A stretch of 46,422 nt of DNA from a virus. The notes below the pieces were generated by a model. It was not told the origin of the DNA. It searched no databases and saw only the letters and a program-made list of their open reading frames with translations. How positions within the stretch are numbered: position 1 is the stretch's first letter; each line of letters begins with the position of its first letter. Position numbers and translations under genes: made by a program. Positions 38,910 through 46,422 of the stretch are shown here, piece by piece. Location of the stretch: positions 1 through 46,422 of IMG/VR virus record IMGVR_UViG_3300012001_000015; one strand, given 5' to 3'.

Positions 38910-40025
38910 ATGCCATTTACACGCCCCACACTGACCGCGCTGCGCAACCAGGTCGCGCAAGACATTTCGTCGGCCCTGCCTGGTTCGGACGCACTGCTGC
39001 GGTTTTCGAACTTGAATATTTCTGGCATTGCACAGGCGAATTTAGCCAATCTGCATTACGGGTACCTCGACTGGATTGCCAGGCAGGCGAACCCTTTTAC
39101 TGCAACCGATGAATTCCTCGAAGGATGGGCCGCGCTCAAGGGCGTCTATCGCAAGTCCGCCACGTCGGCGACCGGTAGCGTGTCATTTTCTGGTGCGAAC
39201 GGCGCGGTGATTCCGGCCGGCTCTGGCTTGGTGCGGGGCGACGGCGTAACCGGTACGACGCTTGCGGATGCAACGGTTGCCAGCGGCACCGCAATTGTGA
39301 GCGCAACGATCACCGCCGATCCAACTGGCGTAGGCGGCGCATTCGGCAATGCGGCGGTAGGCGTGGCGATGACGCTCAGCCAGGCCATCGCGGGCGTACA
39401 GGCGAGCGGCGCAGTAAGCGCGGCGTTCACTGGCGGCGCAGACATTGAAACCGATGCCTCGCTCAAAAGCCGCATGTTGTTGGCGTATCAGAATACTCCG
39501 CAGGGCGGCGATAAAACCGACTATGAAGGCTGGGCCAAGAGCGTGCCGGGAGTGACGCGCGCCTGGTGTTCGCCGAACTCGTTCGGGGCAGGCACCGTCG
39601 TGGTCTACGTCATGCTCGACGCCAGCGAGTCCGCATTTAACGGGTTCCCGCAAGGGTCCAATGGCGTGGCCACTGGAGAGCCGCGCGCGGCACCAGCAAC
39701 TGGCGATCAATTGATTGTCGCAAATTACATTCTGCCGCTACAACCAGTCACCGCTCTGGTGTACGTGGTCGCGCCGACTGCTTCCCCGGTGAATTTCTCG
39801 ATCAGCGGCATCCCCTCCGCGAAGCACAGCGCCGTGCAAGCGGCCATCGCCGATGTGTTTTTCAGGAACGGAATGGCCACCGGCGGCAGTATCCCGATCG
39901 CGTTTGTCTGGACGGCGATTGCCACGGTTTCAGGGATCAGCGATTTCGTCATCACGACGCCATCGGCCGACATTGCAAACGCTGCCGGTACGCTGCCGAC
40001 GGTCGGCACCATCACCTACACCTGA
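38910..40025 (+). CDS. Baseplate J/gp47 family protein
   Basis: 371 residues. FTRPTLTALRNQVAQDISSA, PFTATDEFLEGWAALKGVYR, ALKSRMLLAYQNTPQGGDKT-type SLKSRMLLAYQNTPQGGDKT with DYEGWAKSVPGVTRAW are baseplate J hallmarks. It connects the wedge to the tail fibres. Confidence 0.93.
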   Translation: MPFTRPTLTALRNQVAQDISSALPGSDALLRFSNLNISGIAQANLANLHYGYLDWIARQANPFTATDEFLEGWAALKGVYRKSATSATGSVSFSGANGAVIPAGSGLVRGDGVTGTTLADATVASGTAIVSATITADPTGVGGAFGNAAVGVAMTLSQAIAGVQASGAVSAAFTGGADIETDASLKSRMLLAYQNTPQGGDKTDYEGWAKSVPGVTRAWCSPNSFGAGTVVVYVMLDASESAFNGFPQGSNGVATGEPRAAPATGDQLIVANYILPLQPVTALVYVVAPTASPVNFSISGIPSAKHSAVQAAIADVFFRNGMATGGSIPIAFVWTAIATVSGISDFVITTPSADIANAAGTLPTVGTITYT

Positions 40026-40029
40026 CGCC

Positions 40030-40623
40030 ATGGCTCCAGCATATACCGCCGCTGATTACCTCAGCGCGTTGCAATCCCTATTGCCTCGCGGCCGCGTATG
40101 GCCGCGCGAGCCGGACGCGGCGCAGACGAAAGCCCTGTCTGGTCTGACGCCGACCTACGAGCGTCAGAACGTGCGCGCCAACCATCTGCTGGTCGATGCA
40201 TTCCCGACGACGACAGTGGAATTGCTGCCCGAGTGGGAAGCGACGCTCGGTCTGCCCGACCCATGCGCCGGCATTGCTCCGACTATCCAGGCGCGCCGGG
40301 CGCAAGTTGTGGCGCGCTTTACTGCCTCTGGTGGGCAGTCGATCGCGTACATGACAGCGCTCGCTTTGAGCCTCGGCTACTCGATCACGATCACGCAATT
40401 TATCCCGGCGCGCGCTGGGATTTTGCGGGCTGGACAGCCCCTGTGCGGCAATGATTTTGCACATGCATGGCGTGTCAATGCGCCGTTAAACACGTCGTTT
40501 GCATTCCGGGCTGGCGCATCAGCGGCCGGTGAGCCATTGAGCTCTATCGGGAACACCGTTTTGGAGTGTGAGCTAAAGGAAGTTGCACCAGCTCACACAA
40601 ATTTATTTTTCTCCTACTCTTAA
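40030..40623 (+). CDS. Tail protein gp48 (YmfQ/DUF2313)
   Basis: 197 residues from the ATG at 40030. TAADYLSALQSLLPRGRVWP opening, TTTVELLPEWEATLGLPDPC and the FTASGGQSIAYMTALALSLG segment define the family. Last wedge protein before the fibres. Confidence 0.92.
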   Translation: MAPAYTAADYLSALQSLLPRGRVWPREPDAAQTKALSGLTPTYERQNVRANHLLVDAFPTTTVELLPEWEATLGLPDPCAGIAPTIQARRAQVVARFTASGGQSIAYMTALALSLGYSITITQFIPARAGILRAGQPLCGNDFAHAWRVNAPLNTSFAFRAGASAAGEPLSSIGNTVLECELKEVAPAHTNLFFSYS

Positions 40624-40637
40624 ATTAAGGATTTCTC

Positions 40638-41858
40638 ATGCGTCGGATTGATGATCCAAGTGCAGCAGCAACGCTGCCAGTCCCGGAATCTCCGGGTACC
40701 GAGGGGTATTTCACGGAGGGCTTAGCTGGCGTCACGCCGGCGACCCTGGTGCGCGCCTCATTCCTCAATCTCGTCCAGGAGGAGCTGCGTGCCATCGTCG
40801 TCGCTGGCGGCCTAACGCCTTCTAAAACGACATACAACCAGGTGCTTTTGGCAATCGAGGCATTGATTCAGCAAAGCGCCGGAAACTATGCTCTCGACAC
40901 GGGCACGGCCAATATCTATCAGGTCGCCTATGCGCCTGCCGTCACCGCTGTGACCGACGGTATGGTGCTCAAGTTTCGAGCAAAATTTGCCAACACTGCC
41001 GCATCGACATTCGCGCCGAACGCCATTGCAGCAGCGCCGATTTGGGGTGGCGACCATGCGGCGGTCGGTGGAGGTGAAATTATTGCGAACGGCGACGTCT
41101 GGGTGCAATGGAATAGCTCGCTGAACGGCGGCAGTGGTGCGTGGCTGTTGCTCGATTCGACCGGCGGGTTCCTGAAGTCGCCAACGCCTGCGCAGTTCGA
41201 CAACAGCACGAAGCTGGCGACGACGGCGTTTTTGAAGGCTGCCGGGCTTCAACTCGGGGGACGGCTCGGACTAACGGCGGCCACTACCCTGACCGCAGCA
41301 ACCGCGGCCGGAAAAGAGGTAATTTTATCCGGCGCCGGGATCTACGCTATTGCGCTACCGCCGGCGAATACCTGTCCCTCGGGGACGGCGATCTTGATGT
41401 TTTCCGTGGCCTCCGCGGGGATAACGGTCAACCGTCAAGGCGCCGACACGGTCAGCATAAACGCGGGAACCGCTCTTACGACTTTCAACCTGCTTCCCGG
41501 CGAATCGGCCCTGCTAGTTTCGGACGGTAACGCCGCATGGGACTTGCTTTCCGGTTCCGCTCAATTGCAATATGCGGGCAGCTTCGGGGCGTCCCTCGCG
41601 TCCAACGGATACCAAAAATTACCTAGCGGTTTAATTGAACAGTGGGGGGTAGTTACGAGCAACGCCACGCCGGGAGCCCTAGTCGCGGTGACTTTTCCAA
41701 TTGCTTTCCCATCCACTTTGCTTTCCCTAGTGGTAACGCCAGTCAACCCATCCGCATCAACTACCGCAGCCTGGGCCGAAGCTCTGACGACCGGAGGTTT
41801 TGCCGCCCATTCAAGCGCGGCAAGTCAGCCGATCTACTACATCGCAAAAGGGAAATAG
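40638..41858 (+). CDS. Tail fibre protein
   Basis: 406 residues. N-terminal attachment domain (PESPGTEGYFTEGLAGVTPA, LNLVQEELRAIVVAGGLTPS), Ala/Thr/Gly-rich shaft, and C-terminal NGYQKLPSGLIEQWGVVTSN typical of the gp53-like fibre tip. Receptor-binding part of the virion. It carries no DGR variable repeat. Confidence 0.9.
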   Translation: MRRIDDPSAAATLPVPESPGTEGYFTEGLAGVTPATLVRASFLNLVQEELRAIVVAGGLTPSKTTYNQVLLAIEALIQQSAGNYALDTGTANIYQVAYAPAVTAVTDGMVLKFRAKFANTAASTFAPNAIAAAPIWGGDHAAVGGGEIIANGDVWVQWNSSLNGGSGAWLLLDSTGGFLKSPTPAQFDNSTKLATTAFLKAAGLQLGGRLGLTAATTLTAATAAGKEVILSGAGIYAIALPPANTCPSGTAILMFSVASAGITVNRQGADTVSINAGTALTTFNLLPGESALLVSDGNAAWDLLSGSAQLQYAGSFGASLASNGYQKLPSGLIEQWGVVTSNATPGALVAVTFPIAFPSTLLSLVVTPVNPSASTTAAWAEALTTGGFAAHSSAASQPIYYIAKGK

Positions 41859-41859
41859 C

Positions 41860-42420
41860 ATGACGAAATTTTACTCAGAAACGGCCCGCTTTTTTTTCTC
41901 GCTCGATATGCGTGCTGATTACGAAGCCACGGGCTCATGGCCTATCGACGCGGTCAAAATTTCCGACTCCGACGAGGTGGTAATCCGTGCGGGGTTGGCA
42001 ACTGGCGGCACCGTGACCGGTACGTCCGGTGCCTGGACCGTTACGCCGCTCCCGCTCGCCCCTCTCGCCACACGCCAATCAACGCGATGGGAATCCATCA
42101 AAGAGGAACGCGATCAGTGCAAGTCCGGTGGCGTTTTAGTCGGCACCAAGTGGTTCCACTCCGACGCGGATAGCCGCATCCAACAAATCGGCTTAGTGAT
42201 GATGGCGGCAAGTATCCCCGCTGGTTTGCAATGGAAAACGCTGGACGGCTCGTTTGTCACGATGACGCAGGCGCTGGCCGGCCAAATATTCAGCGCGGTG
42301 GCAACCGGCGATCAAACCGTGTTTTCGGTTGCGGAGGCGCACCGGGCGGCCATGCTGGCTTCTGCATCGCCTGAGACTTACGACTTCTCGGCGAACTGGC
42401 CGAAGATCTACGGCGAATGA
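41860..42420 (+). CDS. Tail fibre assembly-like protein with DUF4376
   Basis: 186 residues. N-terminal region with SETARFFFSLDMRADYEATG, SDEVVIRAGLATGG, and C-terminal DUF4376 part (KEERDQCKSGGVLVGTKWFH, DADSRIQQIGLVMM). Such proteins follow fibre genes and are thought to assist fibre assembly or form part of them. Confidence 0.8.
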   Translation: MTKFYSETARFFFSLDMRADYEATGSWPIDAVKISDSDEVVIRAGLATGGTVTGTSGAWTVTPLPLAPLATRQSTRWESIKEERDQCKSGGVLVGTKWFHSDADSRIQQIGLVMMAASIPAGLQWKTLDGSFVTMTQALAGQIFSAVATGDQTVFSVAEAHRAAMLASASPETYDFSANWPKIYGE

Positions 42421-42905
42421 TGATCATCCTCTACCCATTGCTGGCGCTGCTCGACCTTTCCGCCACGATGTTCGCCTGCCTGCTCGTCAACTGGTGGGCG
42501 CCGCTGTTTGCGACGAGTGCCGCGCATCTTCCCATTTGGCTCGCATGGTTCGATACCTTCGATGCGGATCTTGACGCCGGCGGTGCTACTGACTATTGGG
42601 GCCGCGTGGCATGGCTCTATCGCAATCCTGCGTATGGCTTCAGCTATTGGGCGCTGGGCAGCGAGTTTTATTTTGACAGGTGGCACGTGTCGCGATGCGA
42701 CCAAGGCCCGGGAAAGCCCTTCACGTTTATCGCGCTGTCGGATGACGGTCGATTCAACGTCCATGCCATCAGGTTTGGCATTCGCTTCAAGCTTGGATGG
42801 GCGGCGTGGAATATGTACGACGCTACCACCGGAAAGTGGAAGTCGACGCGATGGGGCCCCGCGTGGCGCATCCCGTTCGTTTTCTCTGTTTCAGTCGCTA
42901 GATAG
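42417..42905 (+). CDS. Phage membrane protein, unknown function
   Basis: 162 residues with an N-terminal hydrophobic segment (IILYPLLALLDLSATMFACL) and a Trp/Tyr-rich soluble part (WGRVAWLYRNPAYGFSYWAL). It overlaps the fibre-assembly gene by ATGA. Similar proteins occur near phage lysis regions. No function is assigned. Confidence 0.7.
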   Translation: MMIILYPLLALLDLSATMFACLLVNWWAPLFATSAAHLPIWLAWFDTFDADLDAGGATDYWGRVAWLYRNPAYGFSYWALGSEFYFDRWHVSRCDQGPGKPFTFIALSDDGRFNVHAIRFGIRFKLGWAAWNMYDATTGKWKSTRWGPAWRIPFVFSVSVAR

Positions 42906-42912
42906 GCCAAGC

Positions 42913-43365
42913 ATGAGCACCATCACCGTCATCTTCACGAAGCGCCAATGGAATCCGGTATCGTGGCTGATTCGCTGGGCTGTGCCGCGTAGCCGGTTCG
43001 CACTGGCGCTATCGTCGCACTGTTTGATCGTTGATGGCGATCATGTCATTGAGGCGAACATGATCCACGGCGTTCGGCGAGTACCGACTGAGGTCGGCAT
43101 GGCCGGACTGACGGTCGTGAAGACGGTCGATTACTCGGTGCAGGATGCCGAGGCGGGGCTCGTCTGGGGGCGCTTGCGGGATGGTGAAAAATACGATTAT
43201 CCGGGAGCATTCGGGATTGCGATTCGTGTCGATCGTGATTGGGCGGAGCCGGGAAGATGGTTCTGCTACGAATTGGCTGCCGCCGTGCTCAAAGCCGCCG
43301 GCCGCGATGCGTTCGCATATGCCGGGTACATCACAGAAACGACGCTGCTATCGATTAAGCCGTGA
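42913..43365 (+). CDS. Permuted NlpC/P60-like (papain-fold) protein
   Basis: 150 residues from the ATG at 42913. Candidate catalytic His in SSHCLIVDGDHVIEANMI (~37) and Cys in GRWFCYELAAAVLKAAG (~117): the order His first, then Cys, is that of permuted YiiX-like NlpC/P60 enzymes, which cleave peptide or lipid amide bonds. It lies ahead of the lysis cassette and may act on peptidoglycan. The reaction is unproven. Confidence 0.7.
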   Translation: MSTITVIFTKRQWNPVSWLIRWAVPRSRFALALSSHCLIVDGDHVIEANMIHGVRRVPTEVGMAGLTVVKTVDYSVQDAEAGLVWGRLRDGEKYDYPGAFGIAIRVDRDWAEPGRWFCYELAAAVLKAAGRDAFAYAGYITETTLLSIKP

Positions 43366-43385
43366 GAATCACACGCCAAACCATG

Positions 43386-43407
43386 CCGCCTTCAGGGCGG
43401 TTTTTTT
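43386..43407 (+). terminator. Intrinsic terminator before the lysis genes
   Basis: CCGCC / GGCGG stem (43386-43390, 43396-43400) and seven T residues. It separates the tail genes from the lysis cassette. Confidence 0.75.
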
Positions 43408-43450
43408 ATGCCTAAAGGACGCGCATGAACCCACACGAAAAGGCATTCCC

Positions 43451-43723
43451 ATGATGGACTACGAAGCGACACGTCTGGCGATTGAGGTTGTTGTTGCTGT
43501 CCTCGTTACCCCTTTCGCAATTGTCATGTGGTATCTGATCCGCAGGGTTATCGCAGATCAGAAGGGCTCAGAAGCTGCTCTTTCAGAGTTCAAGTTGCAT
43601 GTGGCAACGAACTGTGTCTTGAAAAATGATTTCAAGGATGCCTTCGATACGATTTTTAAAAAATTAGATCGTATCGAGGACAGATTGAATCAGGCGAATC
43701 AGCACCAAGCGAGCAGCTCATGA
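43451..43723 (+). CDS. Small membrane protein with coiled coil, lysis region
   Basis: 90 residues from the ATG at 43451 (43454 possible). One membrane helix (LAIEVVVAVLVTPFAIVMWYLI) then a charged C-terminus (EFKLHVATNC, DTIFKKLDRIEDRLNQ) that forms a coiled coil. Similar proteins accompany phage endolysins and may be holin-like or holin accessory. Overlaps the endolysin by ATGA. Confidence 0.7.
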   Translation: MMDYEATRLAIEVVVAVLVTPFAIVMWYLIRRVIADQKGSEAALSEFKLHVATNCVLKNDFKDAFDTIFKKLDRIEDRLNQANQHQASSS

Positions 43724-44244
43724 ATGTCACGCTCGAGCAGCTCATCAAGATCATGCCGCAGGCCAGCGCGAGCCAGCGGCGACTGTTCGTCCAGCCGCTC
43801 AACGACGCGATGGTCGAGTTCGAGATCAATAATGAGAAGCGCGTCGAGGCATTTCTCGCCCAGATCGCGTGGGAAAGTGGCCAGCTCCGGTATGTTCACG
43901 AGCTGGCATCAGGCAAGGCTTACGAGGGTCGCGCGGATCTGGGCAACGTCCACCCGGGCGACGGGGTGAAATACAAGGGGCGCGCGCTGATCGAGATCAC
44001 CGGCCTGGCAAATTACATCGCCGTCATGATGGCGCTCGGCATTGATTGCGTCGAGCATCCGGAATTGCTCGAGGAGCCGGAAAACGCCTGTCGCGCGTCA
44101 GCGTGGTTCTGGAAATCACACGGTCTGAACGAATTGGCAGACGTAGGGAATTTTGAAAAGATCACGCGAGTGATCAATGGCGGTCTGAATGGCGAGAAGC
44201 AACGCTTGGCCCTTTGGGAAATAACGAAAGAGGTAATTGCATGA
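43720..44244 (+). CDS. Endolysin, GH19 (chitinase-like) family
   Basis: 174 residues. RVEAFLAQIAWESGQLRYVH (catalytic Glu ~52), HELASGKAYEGRADLGNVHP (second acidic Glu ~66) and KYKGRALIEITGLANY are GH19 muramidase features. No signal peptide is seen, so release needs a holin. It digests the cell wall at the end of lytic growth. Confidence 0.93.
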   Translation: MNVTLEQLIKIMPQASASQRRLFVQPLNDAMVEFEINNEKRVEAFLAQIAWESGQLRYVHELASGKAYEGRADLGNVHPGDGVKYKGRALIEITGLANYIAVMMALGIDCVEHPELLEEPENACRASAWFWKSHGLNELADVGNFEKITRVINGGLNGEKQRLALWEITKEVIA

Positions 44245-44810
44245 GCGGCGTCACGAGCGAACACGAGTACAAATCAACGCTGCAGGAAGATGTTTTCTAT
44301 CCGGACCATGTCAACCCGCGCGCCGAGTCATCAACCTTTCGACACATGAAGCATGATGAAAAGGCGCTCGGCACGCGCTGCTGTATCAGCGGCCAGGCGG
44401 TCGACGTCGAGTATCACCATATTTTCTGTGAGTGGGCCTGGTCAGATGGCGTCGACTGGCATGCAGTCCACGGCGTCGCGCTCGGCATCATCACGCATTT
44501 GCCGGTCATCGATCTGGAAACCGACCAACCGACGACGGAACTGTACCCGGTTGAGCAATCGCTGCTGTACATGATGATTCAGATTTCCAAGGCACGCGGC
44601 TTCGACTGGTCGACGTTCGACCCGGAGAAACCTGAGACGTTTGTCGATTCCTGGTCGAACATGCTCCCGCTGCACAAGAAATTCCACCGCGGCAAACAGC
44701 ACGGCGCACATGAAGAGACGGCCCCGATCTGGGGCTTCCAGATGTTCCCGCGCAAACCTGGCTTCGTCTATTCTCCGGACGAACTGCGTGCGCTTCACAC
44801 GAAAGGCTGA
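44241..44810 (+). CDS. HNH-like (His-Me finger) phage protein in lysis cassette
   Basis: 189 residues, ATGA overlap with the endolysin. GTRCCISGQAVDVEYHHIFC and NMLPLHKKFHRGKQHGAHEE contain Cys, HH and several His that look like a treble-clef His-Me nuclease core. The C-terminal PIWGFQMFPRKPGF is a recurrent conserved end. The gene is usual among lysis genes in this phage group, though its job is unknown. DNA end processing or packaging-linked cleavage is speculative. Confidence 0.65.
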   Translation: MSGVTSEHEYKSTLQEDVFYPDHVNPRAESSTFRHMKHDEKALGTRCCISGQAVDVEYHHIFCEWAWSDGVDWHAVHGVALGIITHLPVIDLETDQPTTELYPVEQSLLYMMIQISKARGFDWSTFDPEKPETFVDSWSNMLPLHKKFHRGKQHGAHEETAPIWGFQMFPRKPGFVYSPDELRALHTKG

Positions 44811-44812
44811 CT

Positions 44813-45040
44813 ATGAACACGATGATCAAAGACATCCTGACCGGCATCGATGGCCAGTCTTACGCGCTGGTGAAGGTGATCGGCTTCGCTGTCGTGCTGG
44901 TGTTCATGACTCTGGAAATCGTTGCCTTTGCCACCGGCAAGCCCTTTGACGGACAGGCCTATGGCATCGGCGCCGGCGCCGCGATCGCAGCCATGGGCGC
45001 GGCCATCAAGCTGTCTGAAAAGTCCGAGCCGTCAGCATGA
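44813..45040 (+). CDS. Holin candidate, two membrane segments
   Basis: 75 residues with hydrophobic segments VKVIGFAVVLVFMTLEIVAF and GIGAGAAIAAMGAAIKL, and a charged C-terminal end. Size, topology and position between endolysin and Rz fit a class II holin. Overlaps Rz by ATGA. Confidence 0.75.
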   Translation: MNTMIKDILTGIDGQSYALVKVIGFAVVLVFMTLEIVAFATGKPFDGQAYGIGAGAAIAAMGAAIKLSEKSEPSA

Positions 45041-45555
45041 ATCCGCTCAGCTCATACATCGGCATCGCCAAGATCGCCGCGGTTCTCGCGCTGGTGGCTG
45101 CCTTGGTAGGTGGATATTTCGCATGGCATCACCACGTTTTTGCGCAAGGCGAGGAGTCAATGAAAGCGGAATGGGACGCGGACAAGGCCGCGCGTGTGCA
45201 GGCCGACAATTCCGCGATCCTTACTCGAGTCAAAAATAACGAGCGCGAGCTCGATCAGCAGCACATCGACAATGCCAACATAACGAAAGTCCATGATGAC
45301 GAAATATCTACTGTCCGCGCTGCTCTTGCTCACTCTGAGCGCCTGCGCATCGGCGCCGCCCTCTGTGGTGGACTTACCGCCCCCGCCAAAGCCGCAAGCG
45401 CCGGCAGCGGCGATGCGGCCGATCCACCCGGCCGGCTGGTTCAGCCAATCGTTCAACGAGATATTGACACGCTAAAACTGGCAGTTGAAACCGATCTGGC
45501 GACCGGGCGAGCCTGTCAGGCATTTGCGCGGGCCAATGGGATGGCGCCTAAATAG
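45037..45555 (+). CDS. Inner-membrane spanin Rz
   Basis: 172 residues. N-terminal anchor (IAKIAAVLALVAALVGGYFA) and a long periplasmic helical domain (ADNSAILTRVKNNERELDQQ, then KVHDDEISTVRAALAHSERL), as in Rz. It pairs with Rz1 to fuse the inner and outer membranes. The Rz1 frame is embedded in its second half in another frame. Confidence 0.85.
   Translation: MNPLSSYIGIAKIAAVLALVAALVGGYFAWHHHVFAQGEESMKAEWDADKAARVQADNSAILTRVKNNERELDQQHIDNANITKVHDDEISTVRAALAHSERLRIGAALCGGLTAPAKAASAGSGDAADPPGRLVQPIVQRDIDTLKLAVETDLATGRACQAFARANGMAPK
45293..45475 (+). CDS. Outer-membrane spanin Rz1 (nested in Rz)
   Basis: 60 residues, lipoprotein signal with lipobox-like LTLSAC (Cys ~18) and a Pro-rich mature part (VVDLPPPPKPQAPAAAM), entirely inside Rz in the +1 frame. 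This is the classic nested Rz/Rz1 layout. Small lipoprotein in the outer membrane. Confidence 0.88.
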   Translation: MMTKYLLSALLLLTLSACASAPPSVVDLPPPPKPQAPAAAMRPIHPAGWFSQSFNEILTR

Positions 45556-46351
45556 CGATCGCAGATACGAATTGCCCGACCGGGCAATAAAAAGACGGAG
45601 CGCCTGGCCGATCGCCTTATTCCGCAGTTTCCACCGCATACCTGCTATGTCGAAGTGTTCGCCGGCGGTGCGGCACTCTATTTTCTACGGCCGCCAGCTG
45701 ATGTCGAGGTCATCAATGATATTAACGGCGACCTGGTCAACCTATATCGTGTGGTAAAGAATCACCTCGAGGAGTTCGTGAGGCAGTTCAAATACGCGCT
45801 GTCGAGCCGCGAGGTGTTCAAATGGGTTGCAGGACACGCCATCAGAGACCCTGACCGACATCCAGCGCGCGGCACGGTTTTTTTACCTGCAGCAGCACTG
45901 CTTTGGCGGTAAGGTCGACGGTCAGACGTGGGGCACAGCGACCACTGCACCGCCGGTCAATTTGCTTCGGATCGAGGAGAATCTATCGGCGGCACATTTG
46001 CGGCTGTCTCGCGCGTTTATCGAGAATATGGACTGGGCCAAATGCATCGAGCGGTACGACCGGCCGCATACGTTCTTTTACCTCGATCCGCCATATTGGG
46101 AGACCGCCGGGTACGGAGTCGACTTCGGTCTGGAGCAATACGAAAAAATGGCCGGCATGATGCGCGCGCTGAAGGGTAAGGCGATCATCAGCCTGAATGA
46201 TCATCCGGATATTCGCCGCGCTTTTGACGGATTCCAGATGGACGCGGTGCCGATTCAATACACCGTCGGCGGGGGTGGCAAGGGCGCGGATCGGATGGAG
46301 CTGATCATCTACAGCTGGGATCGTGCCTCGGAACCGGCCGGTCTGTTTTAG
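45556..46351 (+). pseudogene. Dam-like adenine-N6 methyltransferase, frameshifted and without a normal start
   Basis: Two frames together make one phage adenine methyltransferase: the first (to ~45826) has VFAGGAALYFLRPPADVEVI (SAM-binding) and YALSSREVFKW, the second (from 45827) continues QDTPSETLTDIQRAARFFYL and keeps catalytic DPPYWE (~46085). The frames join at a GGG run at 45824-45826, where one extra G would explain the shift. The 5' part runs into the Rz stop with no ATG (homologues begin near the PGNKKTERLADRLIPQF segment). It is either an inactivated gene or a sequencing error. Confidence 0.8.
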
Positions 46352-46422
46352 GGGTGGCGGCCTTTGCGTCTTGCCGCAGGCTCAGGCGGCTAGGCGCAGA
46401 ACAGTCCGGATCAAAATAGGGG
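46352..46422. other. Right edge without recognised gene
   Basis: 71 bases, GC-rich, with no open frame of note and no copy of the tRNA 3' end. The prophage's right attachment site should lie just beyond. Nothing further can be said from the sequence. Confidence 0.5.

Larger units (their letters stand above)
54..46422. mobile_element. Prophage: lambda-like head, Mu-like contractile tail, with a DGR
   Basis: From the integrase next to a tRNA-Ser 3' end to the lysis genes, the window carries every module of a temperate tailed phage: integration, early left operon, CI/Cro immunity, VapE replication, terminase and head, contractile tail, and lysis. Gene order in the head follows lambda (terminase, gpW, portal, protease, scaffold, gpD, capsid). 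Order in the tail follows Mu (sheath, tube, chaperone, tape measure, N, P, gp45-gp48). The right attachment site is not visible, so the right boundary is open. Whether it is still inducible cannot be told from sequence. The only clear lesion is a frameshifted adenine methylase at the right edge. Confidence 0.95.

Noticed and set aside
40638-41858. Tail fibre as a further DGR target
   Set aside because: No sequence resembling the template repeat is found in or after the fibre gene.
46352-46422. Right attachment site (attR)
   Set aside because: I compared the right edge with the tRNA 3' end and found no copy. It probably lies outside the window.

Overview
The window is an almost complete temperate phage genome (prophage) in a Gram-negative bacterium. 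High GC, coding style and gene families point to a beta-proteobacterium of the Burkholderiales (an Oxalobacteraceae-like host is my inference). Bases 1-53 are the 3' end of a host tRNA-Ser, and a tyrosine integrase lies beside it, as expected for attL. No second copy of the tRNA end is visible at the right edge, so attR is probably just outside the window.

Left arm (146-11761, all leftward): one very tightly packed operon, with many ATGA stop/start overlaps, starts at an OL-like operator region (11786-11841). It runs through small early phage genes, then a multi-target diversity-generating retroelement (DGR), then a Dcm-type cytosine methyltransferase, an HNH nuclease, an ASCH-domain protein, a DUF4224 protein and the integrase. 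The DGR has a reverse transcriptase (4836-5978), one template repeat (5951-6056), an Avd accessory protein (6236-6589) and three target genes (6645-7172, 7224-7829, 10222-10614). Each target ends in a variable repeat followed by a 15-nt hairpin at nearly constant distance. All 40 template/variable differences I counted (14, 16 and 10) fall on adenines of the template coding strand. This is the main finding.

Immunity region (11786-15863): a CI-like S24 repressor gene is followed by a TerB/BRCT-domain gene on the left. A Cro/YdaS-like regulator lies on the right. Five related 15-bp operator sites are split between OL and OR, and both regions share an identical 17-bp element. A cassette of small leftward genes, two of them membrane-anchored, sits to the right of cro.

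Replication and late control (15864-20647): a CII-like regulator and a VapE-type primase/helicase, then a 262-bp nested, centre-symmetric inverted repeat around position 19071 (candidate replication origin), small genes, a possible Q-like antiterminator and two strong hairpin terminators.

Structural arm (20779-46351, rightward): a lambda-like head module (terminase pair, gpW, portal, S49 protease, scaffold, gpD, major capsid, connectors), interrupted by an HNH endonuclease gene between protease and scaffold. It is joined to a Mu-like contractile tail (sheath, tube, frameshifted tail chaperone, tape measure with a lysozyme-like domain, gpN, gpP, gp45-gp48, fibre). Lysis genes follow (GH19 endolysin, holin candidate, Rz with nested Rz1), then a frameshifted Dam-like adenine methylase at the right end. 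The virion is therefore predicted to be a myovirus with a lambda-type head and a Mu-type tail.
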